From the NCBI GenBank assembly GCA_028717725.1, contig JAQUNG010000005.1, forward strand, positions 1-37,671: 37,671 bases of DNA, in the 5' to 3' direction. Origin of the DNA: a bacterium (GTDB lineage: Bacteria; Auribacterota; UBA6266). Positions 1-8,825 of the stretch are shown piece after piece; position 1 is the stretch's first letter; every line of letters begins with the position of its first letter. The notes beneath the pieces are model-generated. The model was not told where the DNA came from and ran no database searches. It saw only the letters and a program-made list of their open reading frames with translations. The position numbers were made by a program, and so were the translations under genes.

Positions 1-245
1 AGCGCGGCGTCGCCGTCTTCTTTAATTCTTCGGATAACATAGTCGGTTTTCTCCCGTTCATTCCCTTCAAAAAAACTTATGATGTTTTTCTTGGGTATCC
101 GGCATTTTTCCAGCAATACCCTGGCTTTTCTCGTATCTTCCGCGATGATAAAATGGGAAGTCCTGAAGATTTCCGCCGCGCGGGGAGAGATATCATCCAG
201 ATTGCCGAGGGGCGTTGCCACAACATATAAAACGGGCGTTTTCAA
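1..245 (-). CDS. rsmI: 16S rRNA (cytidine-2'-O)-methyltransferase RsmI, N-terminal part
   Basis: Translating the minus strand from a TTG at 245 gives a protein beginning MKTPVLYVVATPLGNLDDIS, then an AEDTRKAR segment. The P-L-G-N-L-x-D-I-S motif is the N-terminal signature of RsmI, the SAM-dependent enzyme that 2'-O-methylates C1402 of 16S rRNA with RsmH. Only about 81 codons are present; the rest lies beyond base 1. The TTG overlaps the stop of the upstream M48 gene by 4 bases, which suggests translational coupling at the end of the ATPase operon. A GTG codon eight codons further in is an alternative but would cut into the conserved first strand. Identification is firm; the start codon is inferred. 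Confidence 0.85.
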   Translation of the reverse strand, partial: MKTPVLYVVATPLGNLDDISPRAAEIFRTSHFIIAEDTRKARVLLEKCRIPKKNIISFFEGNEREKTDYVIRRIKEDGDAA

Positions 246-1402
246 ATGTTTTGTCGTCCCGGCGAAATATTTTTCTTATATTCTTCGGCCACCTTGATTC
301 TTTTGGAAATCGCGGGGTGGCTGTAAAGTAAAAACTCGATTATCCTGTTAGGCTCTTTGTTGGCCAGGTTCTGTTCCGCCAGCTTTGTCATTCCCGATAT
401 AAACGCGTCCGGGTTCCCTGTTTTCTCCAAGGCAAACCTGTCGGACTGCCTCTCGAAAAACCGTGAAAGCGCGTTAAACGTGGGCATAGCCACAAGCTGG
501 ATGACATATATCAGCAAAGCGATAAGCGGGAAAGTAGCTATATTATAAAATTCAATATAACCGTGATATCTTATATCGACCAGCCCTTTAAAAATCATAT
601 TTATCAAAGCGAAACTGACAATATAAAAAAAGGCGCCCGCGTATAAAAATTTATATATATGCCTGAACCGATGGTGCCCGAACTCATGGGCCACAATGGT
701 CTCAATCTCATCCTCCGAATAATTTTTCAGAAGCGTGTCTCCGAGTATTACTTTCTTGGTGTTACCCATTCCGGCAAAAGCCGCATTTGCTTTTTTTGTT
801 TTCTCGCTCAATATCCATTCATAAACACCGAGAAGCCTGCCGCCCTCCTTTTCAATGAACCCTTTTATCCGTTTTTCGAGGCTTTCATTCTCAATCGGCT
901 TCAACTTATAAAAAAGCGGGAGTATAAGCGACGGATATACCTTGCTCATAATTACGCTGAATATTATCCATATGACAGCCGTCCATATCCACCAGCTTCC
1001 CGGCTGTTTCCACAAAAGAAGATACAAAGCCTCCATAAGGATAAGTTTCATCAAAACTCCGATAACAAGTTTCTTTGCCTCATCCTTGAACCAATTAAAC
1101 CGGTTAAGGTTGGAAAGGGCGTATTTATGCTCTATATGATAAGAACCGTAATAATGAAGGGGAAGGAATATTACCCAGTTGATGACGGCAAAAGCTATCA
1201 GATATACCGCGTTCAGAGAAATAAAATGGACTACCCGCCCGTAACTTTCGGGTATGTTTTTCTCCGCTATTTTCATAAGGTTCAGCGAAAGGGGCGTCAT
1301 AAAGAAACAGAGCAATACGGTAACGGTCAGGACAATGTCCGCGAGAAAAAGCAGGTTGTTGATTTTTTCGTATCTTTTAGCGTCTCTTTTTATTTCAGCC
1401 AT
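242..1402 (-). CDS. M48 family membrane metallopeptidase (CAAX protease 1 / Ste24-like)
   Basis: A 386-residue integral membrane protein. Hydrophobic segments lie near residues 18-38, 60-82, 117-131, 138-165, 252-272 and 287-305. The zinc-binding HEFGH motif is at 239-243, and the third ligand glutamate is in the downstream FFERQSD segment (E317). This layout matches the CAAX prenyl protease 1 (Ste24) branch of M48, which cleaves peptides inside or next to the membrane. Bacterial members are usually linked to membrane-protein quality control, because prenylated CAAX substrates are not expected. The gene follows atpK after a 143-bp gap that holds small hairpins, and overlaps rsmI by 4 bases. 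The family assignment is secure; the substrate is unknown. Confidence 0.9.
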   Translation of the reverse strand: MAEIKRDAKRYEKINNLLFLADIVLTVTVLLCFFMTPLSLNLMKIAEKNIPESYGRVVHFISLNAVYLIAFAVINWVIFLPLHYYGSYHIEHKYALSNLNRFNWFKDEAKKLVIGVLMKLILMEALYLLLWKQPGSWWIWTAVIWIIFSVIMSKVYPSLILPLFYKLKPIENESLEKRIKGFIEKEGGRLLGVYEWILSEKTKKANAAFAGMGNTKKVILGDTLLKNYSEDEIETIVAHEFGHHRFRHIYKFLYAGAFFYIVSFALINMIFKGLVDIRYHGYIEFYNIATFPLIALLIYVIQLVAMPTFNALSRFFERQSDRFALEKTGNPDAFISGMTKLAEQNLANKEPNRIIEFLLYSHPAISKRIKVAEEYKKNISPGRQNI

Positions 1403-1427
1403 TATTTTTTCGCCTTTAACACTTCCT

Positions 1428-1461
1428 GCTTACGAAGTAAGCGCGTCCGCGGAACGCGGAC
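1428..1461. repeat. Two adjacent perfect mini-hairpins with GAA loops
   Basis: GCTTAC-GAA-GTAAGC (1428-1442) is followed two bases later by GTCCGCG-GAA-CGCGGAC (1445-1461). Both stems are perfect and both loops are GAA, which reads TTC on the other strand. They lie in the atpK to M48 spacer. The same stem-TTC-stem layout occurs with different stems near 30.6 kb, so this looks like a family of small palindromic repeats. They could also act as mRNA stability or attenuation structures between the two genes. Confidence 0.7.
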
Positions 1462-1463
1462 AA

Positions 1464-1535
1464 TTAAACAGTTAAATGATTCAATGCTTTAAAAGTTCAA
1501 TAGTTGAACAATCCGGCGGTTCTGACTACTAAACT
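1464..1535. repeat. AT-rich repeat tract shared with 30458-30522
   Basis: The tract contains TTAAACAGTT (1464-1473), TTCAATAGTT (1496-1505) and ACTACTAAACT (1525-1535). All three words recur at 30458-30522 in a different order. Both places are intergenic and next to stem-TTC/GAA-stem hairpins. This is best read as a degenerate dispersed repeat of the genome; no coding potential is visible. Confidence 0.6.
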
Positions 1536-1545
1536 TAATTTCTAA

Positions 1546-1998
1546 CTATTTCACATTCGCGACGCCCATCATAATAAATACCATCACAAAAAGGGCCACT
1601 GTTTCGATTACTCCAAGTACCATGATATAGTTGCCGAAACCTTTACCCGTTTCCGCCATCGCATCGGAAGCAGCCGCGCCGGCCCTGCCCTGCATAAGAG
1701 CGCTCATTCCCAAAGCAATGCCCGCAAGAATCCCGGCCGCCCAAAGATATACGCCCGTGCCGGCTTTAGCCGACAGGGTGTTCATAACGATAAAACCGTA
1801 AATCGTCTGCGACAAAGGCGCGCCGACAAAAACCGTGAGAATAAAAGGAGCCGCTTTGCTCTGCGCAAAACATTTTTTCCATGCTCCGACGGCCGCCATC
1901 CCTGCGGCGCCTGTCCCCAATGCCGATCCCACGGCCGCCAAAGTCAAGGCCGCGGAAAACCCCAAATCCTGAAACTGCGATAAAATATTTCCGGTCAT
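1546..1998 (-). CDS. atpK: V-type ATPase subunit K (membrane c-ring subunit)
   Basis: A 150-residue proteolipid with four hydrophobic helices arranged as two hairpins, as in V-type ring subunits (about twice the size of an F-type c subunit). The ion-carrying carboxylate is E132 in the last helix. Residues aligning with the sodium ligands of Enterococcus hirae NtpK are present: S63 and Q64 in the PLSQTIYGF segment, and Q103, 29 residues before E132 exactly as in NtpK. The ring carries ions past subunit I as it turns. The ATG overlaps the atpI stop by one base (TAATG). Subunit identity is certain; Na+ coupling is inferred from these residues. Confidence 0.95.
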   Translation of the reverse strand: MTGNILSQFQDLGFSAALTLAAVGSALGTGAAGMAAVGAWKKCFAQSKAAPFILTVFVGAPLSQTIYGFIVMNTLSAKAGTGVYLWAAGILAGIALGMSALMQGRAGAAASDAMAETGKGFGNYIMVLGVIETVALFVMVFIMMGVANVK

Positions 1999-3797
1999 TA
2001 TTCCCTTCCTCCTATTTCAATTCTATCATTTACCAAGTCCGCCCGCTGTCCTTTAAACGGGCTATACTCCACTCCCGACCATTCCATGTTCAAATGGTTT
2101 GAAAACTCCAACACATTGAGTCTCACGCCGTGCACGAGAACAGCCATGGCGCCCAATACAATATTCAGTCCGTGCCCTATCAGAAGAATCAACGCCGTAG
2201 CCAGTCCCGCCGCCGCGGACGACCAGCCGAAGCCTTCCGCGATCTGGTTAAAGGCATCCGCTATAGCGACGGATGCCATCCCCACGGCAAAAAGCCTTAT
2301 ATAAGAAACCACGTCGGAAAAACTGCCTATGATGCTTAAAAAGGTCGTAATGAGCCGCGGGAAAAGATCTTTGAAAAAACTTTTGAACGGGACGCTGAAA
2401 AACAGCACCGCGGAAATACCGCACACGAAAAGCCAGACGGCAAAGGCGGGAAAGTCGGCGCCGACAATAAATGTCCTCGCGAGAAAAAACGCTCCCCATA
2501 TCACGGCAATCCATCCTAAATCCGCGGCAAAAATAACCGAAGGCATCTTTCTCACAGCCAGCCAAACATGCGCTATCGTAAGCTGTAAGGCTCCTATAAT
2601 AAAACACAGCTCTTTCATATTGGAATCAACCGTCAGCCACGGCATCAGCGGCTTGAATGCCTGTTTTATCCAGACCTGCCCGAAAACAGTGCCGGTTAAA
2701 ACACCCCATACAATCGTCGCGACACTCAAAACATACATAAGGAACAAAGGTCTTTTGTCTTTAATCTTATCGCGCAGTTTGAGATTTACGAAAATCACGG
2801 CGGCCAGTATTAAAGCGCCGTAACCCGCGTCACCGATAAGCATCGCAAAGAAAACCGAGAAAAACAGGAGAAAAACCAGGCTTATATCCACTTCCCTGTA
2901 TCCGGGCACTGTTTTTATTATATTAAAAACCGGCCTGATAAGCTCCACCCATCCCGGATTTCTCACAAGTGTAGGGACATTATCCCCGTCCGAGGGTTCT
3001 TCTATTAAAACCGCCCATTGATTTTTCTCAGCCGCTTTTTCCAGGTCCCCGGCCTTATCGAAGGGACAGTATCCTTTCAGATAAGCAAGTTCCCCCTTTT
3101 TCCCCATCCCTGAACGGGCTTTTTCAAATTCCATTTCTTTTTCCATGTGTCCGAGCATAGCTTTCAACTCGTCCCTATATTGCGCGTAATTTTCAAGGGT
3201 TTTGTTTATTTCCCCGACCTTATCATCGATTCCTTTTTTCTCCGCCCTGATTTCAGCAAGCCTTGTTTCGGGAAACTCAAGTGTTTTAAAAGAAAACTCC
3301 CGCTCTTCGCCGGAGACAAGCACACACCGCACTACACCGCCGCTTTTTGAAATTATCTCCCCAAAAACATCCGATGGCACGGAATTAAACTCTTTAACCG
3401 GCAGTTCGGCAAGATAAACATATAATCCTTTCGTTCTGATTCTCTTTACGAGGGAAACGTCGAAATCCCCCCAGTCGTCCCATTTGTCTATATGCCTTTG
3501 CAGTTTGGCGGATTTTTCCGAAAGCCTGTTCCTGTAATCCCTGATATCCAGAATCTCGTTTATTATTTTTCCCCAGTTCTCGATTTTTTTGACGGTTAAA
3601 TCTTTTGCCGACGGAGAAAGTATTTCCAGCGCTCTTGATATCATATAAATGTCTTTCTGAACCTCGTCGACCGCGTGGCTGTGCGGAGATTCAATATTCT
3701 CAACGTGGACGAGTCCCAGAGAGGAAAGTTCGTCCAGGGCGTCCGACGCGTCTTTGCCCTGCACGACAATATTAATTTTCTTCATGGGCACTATCAT
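1998..3797 (-). CDS. atpI: V-type ATPase subunit I (a-subunit, ion channel and stator)
   Basis: A 599-residue protein with the two-part structure of V-type subunit I/a. The N-terminal half (about 1-290) is soluble with coiled-coil stretches and acts as a peripheral stator arm. The C-terminal half (about 300-580) has roughly seven membrane segments forming the half-channels beside the K ring. The N-terminus MIVPMKKINIVV is typical of the family; a second Met at residue 5 is an alternative start, but AGGA lies at suitable spacing before the first. It sits between atpD and atpK in the conserved order. Confidence 0.95.
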   Translation of the reverse strand: MIVPMKKINIVVQGKDASDALDELSSLGLVHVENIESPHSHAVDEVQKDIYMISRALEILSPSAKDLTVKKIENWGKIINEILDIRDYRNRLSEKSAKLQRHIDKWDDWGDFDVSLVKRIRTKGLYVYLAELPVKEFNSVPSDVFGEIISKSGGVVRCVLVSGEEREFSFKTLEFPETRLAEIRAEKKGIDDKVGEINKTLENYAQYRDELKAMLGHMEKEMEFEKARSGMGKKGELAYLKGYCPFDKAGDLEKAAEKNQWAVLIEEPSDGDNVPTLVRNPGWVELIRPVFNIIKTVPGYREVDISLVFLLFFSVFFAMLIGDAGYGALILAAVIFVNLKLRDKIKDKRPLFLMYVLSVATIVWGVLTGTVFGQVWIKQAFKPLMPWLTVDSNMKELCFIIGALQLTIAHVWLAVRKMPSVIFAADLGWIAVIWGAFFLARTFIVGADFPAFAVWLFVCGISAVLFFSVPFKSFFKDLFPRLITTFLSIIGSFSDVVSYIRLFAVGMASVAIADAFNQIAEGFGWSSAAAGLATALILLIGHGLNIVLGAMAVLVHGVRLNVLEFSNHLNMEWSGVEYSPFKGQRADLVNDRIEIGGRE

Positions 3798-3820
3798 ATA
3801 ATAATCCTGTCGCGATAATA

Positions 3821-4441
3821 TCAGGCGGCGGCAAGTTCCAGCACTTTTTCTATTTTTTTCTTTGCTATCTTGCTCCTGCCCACCGCGTTGGTTTCCTGAT
3901 CCCCTATATATATCCTTATCGTTTTTATGTTTTCTTTACACTCGGGTATCTTAACTTTTTCAAAAAGATTTACCCTTTGCATCGTGGTCTTCAATTCCTT
4001 GTTTAAAAGTTCGTGCTGTTTCTCCACGATTTTATTTCTCGCAAGCACCTCCGCCAGTTTCCTTATTTCCTCAATGGCGTAATCCACCCACAGGGGCATA
4101 ACAAAAAGGTCGTAATCGGGATCGGGAAAATCAACTCTTCTAAAAACGGGAATGTTTACCCCTGCAATATTATCTGAGGAAGTAACAATATCTTTAGGCT
4201 TTACCCATTTGGCAAGGTCTATGCCCGGTTCCGCGAGAATTCCTATCCAGCTTACCATATTTTTTTTAATTTCCTCTACCTCCCCGCGGTGTTTTTTGAG
4301 CTGGGCTTCGGTCTTGCGCACTTCTATCTGCAGTTGTTGCTGCTTAAGCTGAAGAGTGGGCAGATATCTCTGAAACTGCCCGAGAGAATCCCTCTGGCTT
4401 TTCAATTCGCCTTTTGTAAATTTAATTTTTTTTCTTGCCAT
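3821..4441 (-). CDS. atpD: V-type ATPase subunit D (central rotor shaft)
   Basis: A 206-residue, mostly helical protein. The N-terminal helix carries KFTKGELKSQRDSLGQF, the usual beginning of V/A-type subunit D. Both ends form long coiled coils that pass through the A3B3 head as the rotor shaft. It starts only 3 bases after the atpB stop, and atpI follows after about 23 bases, so it is an operon member. No separate subunit F gene is visible; F is likewise missing from the compact bacterial V-ATPase operons of chlamydiae and treponemes. Confidence 0.93.
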   Translation of the reverse strand: MARKKIKFTKGELKSQRDSLGQFQRYLPTLQLKQQQLQIEVRKTEAQLKKHRGEVEEIKKNMVSWIGILAEPGIDLAKWVKPKDIVTSSDNIAGVNIPVFRRVDFPDPDYDLFVMPLWVDYAIEEIRKLAEVLARNKIVEKQHELLNKELKTTMQRVNLFEKVKIPECKENIKTIRIYIGDQETNAVGRSKIAKKKIEKVLELAAA

Positions 4442-4444
4442 CTG

Positions 4445-5869
4445 TCAGTTTTTCTTTCCTGCCGCCGAATTATTATTCCCATCTCCGGCGCTCAATTCTT
4501 CGACTGTTCTCGGGCCTTCTTCTATTCCTTCTCCCTCTTCTTCTCCGGCGCGCGGCTCCTGCTCAACAGGGGTTTTTGATTTGGGCCAGAACTTGTTTGT
4601 CATCTCTGTTTTTATCCCGGTTTCTTCGGGAGAAAAACATTCCGCCATTATCTCCCAGCCCCTATCAAGGGCTTTTTCAAGAGGCACATTCACTTTAAGC
4701 GACATAAGTTTTTCTTCGAACAGGGCACCGTATTTGAGCAGTTTTTCATCCCACTTGCTCACCTGAAAACCCATAGCGAGTTTCTCTTTTGTCTCTTTAA
4801 AATCGGCATACAGCTGTATCATTGTATCCATAACCGTTCTGTGGTCTTCTCTCGTTTTCCCGTTAACCTGCTGTTTTAACCTGCTCAGCGAACCAAAGGG
4901 TTCAATTCTTCCATTCCTCAGATAAAACTGCCCCTCGGTAATGTACCCGGTGTTGTCCGGCACGGGATGGGTTACATCGTCGCCCGGCATAGTGGTAACC
5001 GCAAGCACGGTTATAGAACCCTGATCGGAAAAATCAACCGCTTTTTCGTATCTCGCCGCGAGCTGGCTGTATAAATCCCCCGGATACCCTCTGTTGGACG
5101 GAATCTGCTCCATCGTAACGGCGACTTCTTTCAGGGCGTCGGCAAAATTCGTCATATCCGTCAGCAGAACCAGGACGTCCTTGCCTTTAATCGCGAACTG
5201 TTCCGCGACCGCGAGACACATATCGGGCACCATGATACATTCCACCGTCGGATCAGACGCCGTATGGACAAACAGTATGGAACGCGATAACGCTCCGTGT
5301 TCTTCAAGCGTATCCCTGAAAAACAGGAAATCGTCGTATTTTAATCCCAGGCCGCCAAGTATTATCACGTCGACTTCCGCCTGCATCGCTATTCTGGCGA
5401 GAAGTTCGTTGTAAGGTTCGCCGGCAACGGAAAAAATCGGGAGTTTCTGCGACACTACAAGGGAATTAAAAACATCTATCATCGGGATGCCGGTCCTGAC
5501 CATCCTGTTGGGAATGATCCTCTTCGCAGGATTGACGGAAGGGCCGCCTATTTCCACCATATTATCCGCAAGAGAAGGTCCGTTGTCCCTCGGTATTCCG
5601 CTGCCGTTAAAAATTCTGCCCATCAGGTTATCCGAGAAAGAAACCTGCATCCTGTGTCCTAAAAACCTTACTTCATCGCCGGTGGAAATCCCTCTGCTTC
5701 CCGCAAATACCTGGAGAGAAACCTTGCTCCCGTCGAGTTTTATCACCTGGGCAAGCGATTTTCCCCTCGAAGTATTTATTTCAGCAAGCTCCTGGTTGCC
5801 CACTCCCTCGGCCTCAACGGCTATAACATCCCCGACTATCTGAAGTATTCTGCTGTACACTTTACGCAT
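4445..5869 (-). CDS. atpB: V-type ATPase subunit B (non-catalytic nucleotide-binding subunit)
   Basis: A 474-residue member of the RecA-fold ATPase family that alternates with subunit A in the head. As expected for B there is no P-loop; the equivalent region reads [15 protein letters not shown]. The body includes [13 protein letters not shown] and [17 protein letters not shown], both hallmark B-subunit segments. The last 45 or so residues, after KFWPKSK, form an acidic low-complexity tail (many E, G, D, N) beyond the usual end of the family. The gene lies 4 bases after atpA and 3 before atpD. Confidence 0.95.
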   Translation of the reverse strand: MRKVYSRILQIVGDVIAVEAEGVGNQELAEINTSRGKSLAQVIKLDGSKVSLQVFAGSRGISTGDEVRFLGHRMQVSFSDNLMGRIFNGSGIPRDNGPSLADNMVEIGGPSVNPAKRIIPNRMVRTGIPMIDVFNSLVVSQKLPIFSVAGEPYNELLARIAMQAEVDVIILGGLGLKYDDFLFFRDTLEEHGALSRSILFVHTASDPTVECIMVPDMCLAVAEQFAIKGKDVLVLLTDMTNFADALKEVAVTMEQIPSNRGYPGDLYSQLAARYEKAVDFSDQGSITVLAVTTMPGDDVTHPVPDNTGYITEGQFYLRNGRIEPFGSLSRLKQQVNGKTREDHRTVMDTMIQLYADFKETKEKLAMGFQVSKWDEKLLKYGALFEEKLMSLKVNVPLEKALDRGWEIMAECFSPEETGIKTEMTNKFWPKSKTPVEQEPRAGEEEGEGIEEGPRTVEELSAGDGNNNSAAGKKN

Positions 5870-5873
5870 AAAT

Positions 5874-7610
5874 TTATCCTTTGTCTTTTACATTCTTTTC
5901 AACTTTTTCTTTCAAAGATTTTTGCCGTTCTCCGAATTTGCCGCTTCCCCACGGATCCGAATTCCAGTTTTTGAATTCCTGCCTTATTTCGTGGAAAAAA
6001 TGTCTTGCCTCATCTTTTGTCCCGAAGGTGAAATCCGATTTCAGGATCTCATACAAAATACCGAAAACGTATTTCTGCCTTTCGGCCGGGGTTGCGCCGT
6101 CGACTTCGTCGAACGCGTTCTGCTGGAGATAAACATCGTCGACAAATTCCCCTTTCAGGTATTCGATGAAATCACTCATAGCAGTCCCTTCTTCGCCGAC
6201 AACCTTCATCATCTGTCCGACTTCGGAACTTTTGCGCAAAATATACCTTACGTATTCGACCTGTTCCCGCTCCACAACACTTTCATATTTGCTCCAGGAA
6301 TCAAGAGGGTCTATCGCGGGGTATTTGCGCGCATCCGACCTCGCGCGGGACAAACCGAGAAACGCCCCGACGACTTTAAGTGTCGCCTGAGTCACCGGCT
6401 CTTCAAAATTGCCGCCCGCGGGACTGACGGTTCCTCCTATTGTAACAGAACCGATTTTACCGTTATTAAGCCGGACAATACCCGCCCTTTCATAAAAAGA
6501 CGCTATGCGCGATTCGAGATAAGCGGGGAAAGCTTCCTCGCCGGGAATCTCTTCAAGCCTTCCCGACATCTCTCTCATGGCCTGCGCCCACCGTGAAGTG
6601 GAATCAGGCAGAAGAAGAACATTCAATCCCATTTGCCTGTAATATTCAGCGATCGTAACCGCGGTATAAACGCTTGATTCCCTCGCGGCAACGGGCATTG
6701 AACTTGTGTTGCATATGATGATTGTCCTTTCCATCAAAGATTTGCCTGTTCTCGGATCTTTGAGTTCCGGGAATTCGAGGAGAGTCTCCACTACTTCGCC
6801 CGCTCTTTCTCCGCACGCGGCGATAATCACTATATCGACTTCCGCATGTCTGCTCGTAATCTGCTGGAGTACGGTTTTCCCCGCTCCGAAAGGCCCCGGA
6901 ATGCAATAAGTGCCGCCGAGCGCCACAGGTACAAGCGTATCGATGATTCTGACTTTGGTAATAAGAGGGTCCGCGGGTTTTATCTTTTCGGCGTAAGCCC
7001 TGATAGGCAGTTTGACCGGCCAGAGCTGCACCATTGAAACTTTTTCCGTGTTCCCTTTTTTATCTTTGATTTCCGCTATCGTATCTTTTATCTTATAATT
7101 GCCCTTCGGAGCAACCGAAGAGACTTCATATTCTTCGCGGAAAGAAAAGGGGACCGTTATATAATGCTTGAAAATTCCTTCGGGAACCGATCCCAGGAAA
7201 TCACCCGCTTTCACCTTGTCTCCCTTTTTCGCCTCCGGAGTAAATTCCCATTCCTGCTCGTAAGAAAGCGCATTTAAATAAACACCCCTTTTGAGAAAAT
7301 ATCCACACTCTTTCGCAATCTGCGGAAGCGGATTCTGAAGCCCGTCATAAATCTGCGTCAAGAGCCCCGGCCCAAGCTCAACGGACAAAAGTTCCCCGGA
7401 AAATTCCACTTTATCACCGACTTTCAGGCTCTCGGTATTTTCATACACCTGGAGGTCCGCTTTCCTTCCTCTTATCCGTATCACTTCAGATTTTAACTTT
7501 TCGTTTCCCGCAACGGCATACGCGACCTCGTTCTGGAGGACATAATTTTCAAATTCGGCTACTATCATATTGCCGTTTATGGCTGATATTTTTCCTGTTC
7601 TTTCGCTCAT
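5874..7610 (-). CDS. atpA: V-type ATPase catalytic subunit A
   Basis: A 578-residue catalytic subunit that hydrolyses or makes ATP in the A3B3 head. The P-loop GPFGAGKT is at 239-246, followed by the [11 protein letters not shown] segment that carries the catalytic glutamate. The A-type bulge domain (about 110-200, with [13 protein letters not shown]) is present and separates it from F-type beta. Length is normal. The ATG overlaps the end of the DUF2764 gene by 4 bases, indicating coupled translation. Confidence 0.97.
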   Translation of the reverse strand: MSERTGKISAINGNMIVAEFENYVLQNEVAYAVAGNEKLKSEVIRIRGRKADLQVYENTESLKVGDKVEFSGELLSVELGPGLLTQIYDGLQNPLPQIAKECGYFLKRGVYLNALSYEQEWEFTPEAKKGDKVKAGDFLGSVPEGIFKHYITVPFSFREEYEVSSVAPKGNYKIKDTIAEIKDKKGNTEKVSMVQLWPVKLPIRAYAEKIKPADPLITKVRIIDTLVPVALGGTYCIPGPFGAGKTVLQQITSRHAEVDIVIIAACGERAGEVVETLLEFPELKDPRTGKSLMERTIIICNTSSMPVAARESSVYTAVTIAEYYRQMGLNVLLLPDSTSRWAQAMREMSGRLEEIPGEEAFPAYLESRIASFYERAGIVRLNNGKIGSVTIGGTVSPAGGNFEEPVTQATLKVVGAFLGLSRARSDARKYPAIDPLDSWSKYESVVEREQVEYVRYILRKSSEVGQMMKVVGEEGTAMSDFIEYLKGEFVDDVYLQQNAFDEVDGATPAERQKYVFGILYEILKSDFTFGTKDEARHFFHEIRQEFKNWNSDPWGSGKFGERQKSLKEKVEKNVKDKG

Positions 7611-8152
7611 TCCTTAAGCTCCTTCTCGGGCTGTAAAAGTCCTATCGCTATTTTTCTGCCTTCTTCGGTCCTGATATTATCCCATTTATTCAGGATTTGA
7701 AGTTTCAAAAAATAAACAACCAGAAAATGTAAATCAAAAAAATGCTGATTTTCTATTTCTTCAAGCTTTTCCCATCTTGCCGTATCGATTTTTCTCTCGA
7801 CCTCCAGCGGCGTTTCCTCGCCCGAAGCCTCCGTAACCGCCGCGGCGAGAAACGGGTCGGGGACATATTCTCCCCGGAAATAATCCGCGCCGTCTCTGCC
7901 TAATTTTTTCGCTCTCGTGTTCACAAGTTCGTTTCTAAGGGACGTCTCGAATTTTTCCCATGCTTCAAGCGCGCTTTGGGTGACATGCCCGGGCTCGGAC
8001 GGAACAAGTAAAGAGTTTTTAAGAACCGAAAAATCTTTTTGAGGCAAGTGTTCGGAGCAATAGGTTAAAAACCCTTCATTGGGCATAGGCGGTTTCGACC
8101 CGAAAGAGAGCATCGGCAAAGAAGCGCACAGATAATAATAACTGCGGTTCAC
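7607..8152 (-). CDS. DUF2764 family protein of the V-ATPase operon (possible subunit C stand-in)
   Basis: A 181-residue protein starting MNRSYYYLCASLPMLSFG, the typical opening of DUF2764 proteins found between atpE and atpA in bacterial V-ATPase operons. It is soluble and helical with no catalytic motif. The C-terminal half (LEEIENQHFFDLHFLVVYFLKLQ) resembles the helical bundles of V/A-type subunit C, the cap linking the rotor to the membrane ring. No other subunit C candidate is present, so it probably takes that place; this is inference from position. Start and stop are tightly linked to atpE (12-base gap) and atpA (4-base overlap). Confidence 0.85.
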   Translation of the reverse strand: MNRSYYYLCASLPMLSFGSKPPMPNEGFLTYCSEHLPQKDFSVLKNSLLVPSEPGHVTQSALEAWEKFETSLRNELVNTRAKKLGRDGADYFRGEYVPDPFLAAAVTEASGEETPLEVERKIDTARWEKLEEIENQHFFDLHFLVVYFLKLQILNKWDNIRTEEGRKIAIGLLQPEKELKE

Positions 8153-8164
8153 AATATTCCCCGT

Positions 8165-8785
8165 TTATTTTTTCTTCTCTTTCTTCTCTATGATTTCCCT
8201 TATTTGCGGACTTATATAAGCCGAGAGGCATTCGGCGACGCTTTCATCCGAAAAATCAAAGCGGGATTGTCCGCCGTCAAAACTTACCGTAAAACCGGCA
8301 TCCAAATTTTTAACAGGCTTTATTTCCACTTTTTGCTTCAATTTATTTTTAAAAAACTCTATCAACCCTTTCCCCATGCTTTCCGCTTCTTTTTCATTCA
8401 GGCAAACCTGCGCGCCGGATATTTCCCCGCCGCTCTTCATAAAAGACATGGCCGCATCCGTTATTATTTTCTGCATTATATCTTTGCTCATCGCTTTAGA
8501 TACCTCTTCTTTCAATATCCCCTCGAAAAGGTTTATTATTTCGTCTTTCATCGAAAGCATTACGCTGCGGAACGCCTGGTTTATCGCTTTTTTTGAATTT
8601 TCGGTTATGCGGGCGGCGTCTTTCTCGGCGGTTTTTTTTATTTCCTCGGCTTTTTGTTTGGCCGCAAGCAGCACCTGCTTTGCTTCTCCCTCGGCGTCGG
8701 AGATAATTCTGTCGGCTTTTTCCTGCGCGGATTTGACGCCTTCGCGGTTAATCTTGTCTAAAAGACTTTGAAGTTTTTCTGTCAT
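8165..8785 (-). CDS. atpE: V-type ATPase subunit E (peripheral stalk)
   Basis: A 206-residue protein. The N-terminal 90 residues form one long charged helix rich in A, E and K (EGEAKQVLLAAKQKAEEIKK), followed by a small globular domain, the classic E-subunit build. It holds the A3B3 head still against subunit I. First gene of the ATPase operon. The 40-base gap from parB shows no clear terminator, so transcription from the parAB unit may continue into it. A partner subunit G/H gene is not visible. Confidence 0.9.
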   Translation of the reverse strand: MTEKLQSLLDKINREGVKSAQEKADRIISDAEGEAKQVLLAAKQKAEEIKKTAEKDAARITENSKKAINQAFRSVMLSMKDEIINLFEGILKEEVSKAMSKDIMQKIITDAAMSFMKSGGEISGAQVCLNEKEAESMGKGLIEFFKNKLKQKVEIKPVKNLDAGFTVSFDGGQSRFDFSDESVAECLSAYISPQIREIIEKKEKKK

Positions 8786-8825
8786 ACCGGATACTCCTGT
8801 TCATGTAATAAGTGAAATATCTATA

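Noticed and set aside
659-1492. 277-residue plus-strand frame opposite the M48 gene
   Set aside because: The M48 protease on the minus strand has all catalytic motifs; this frame has none and is a shadow.
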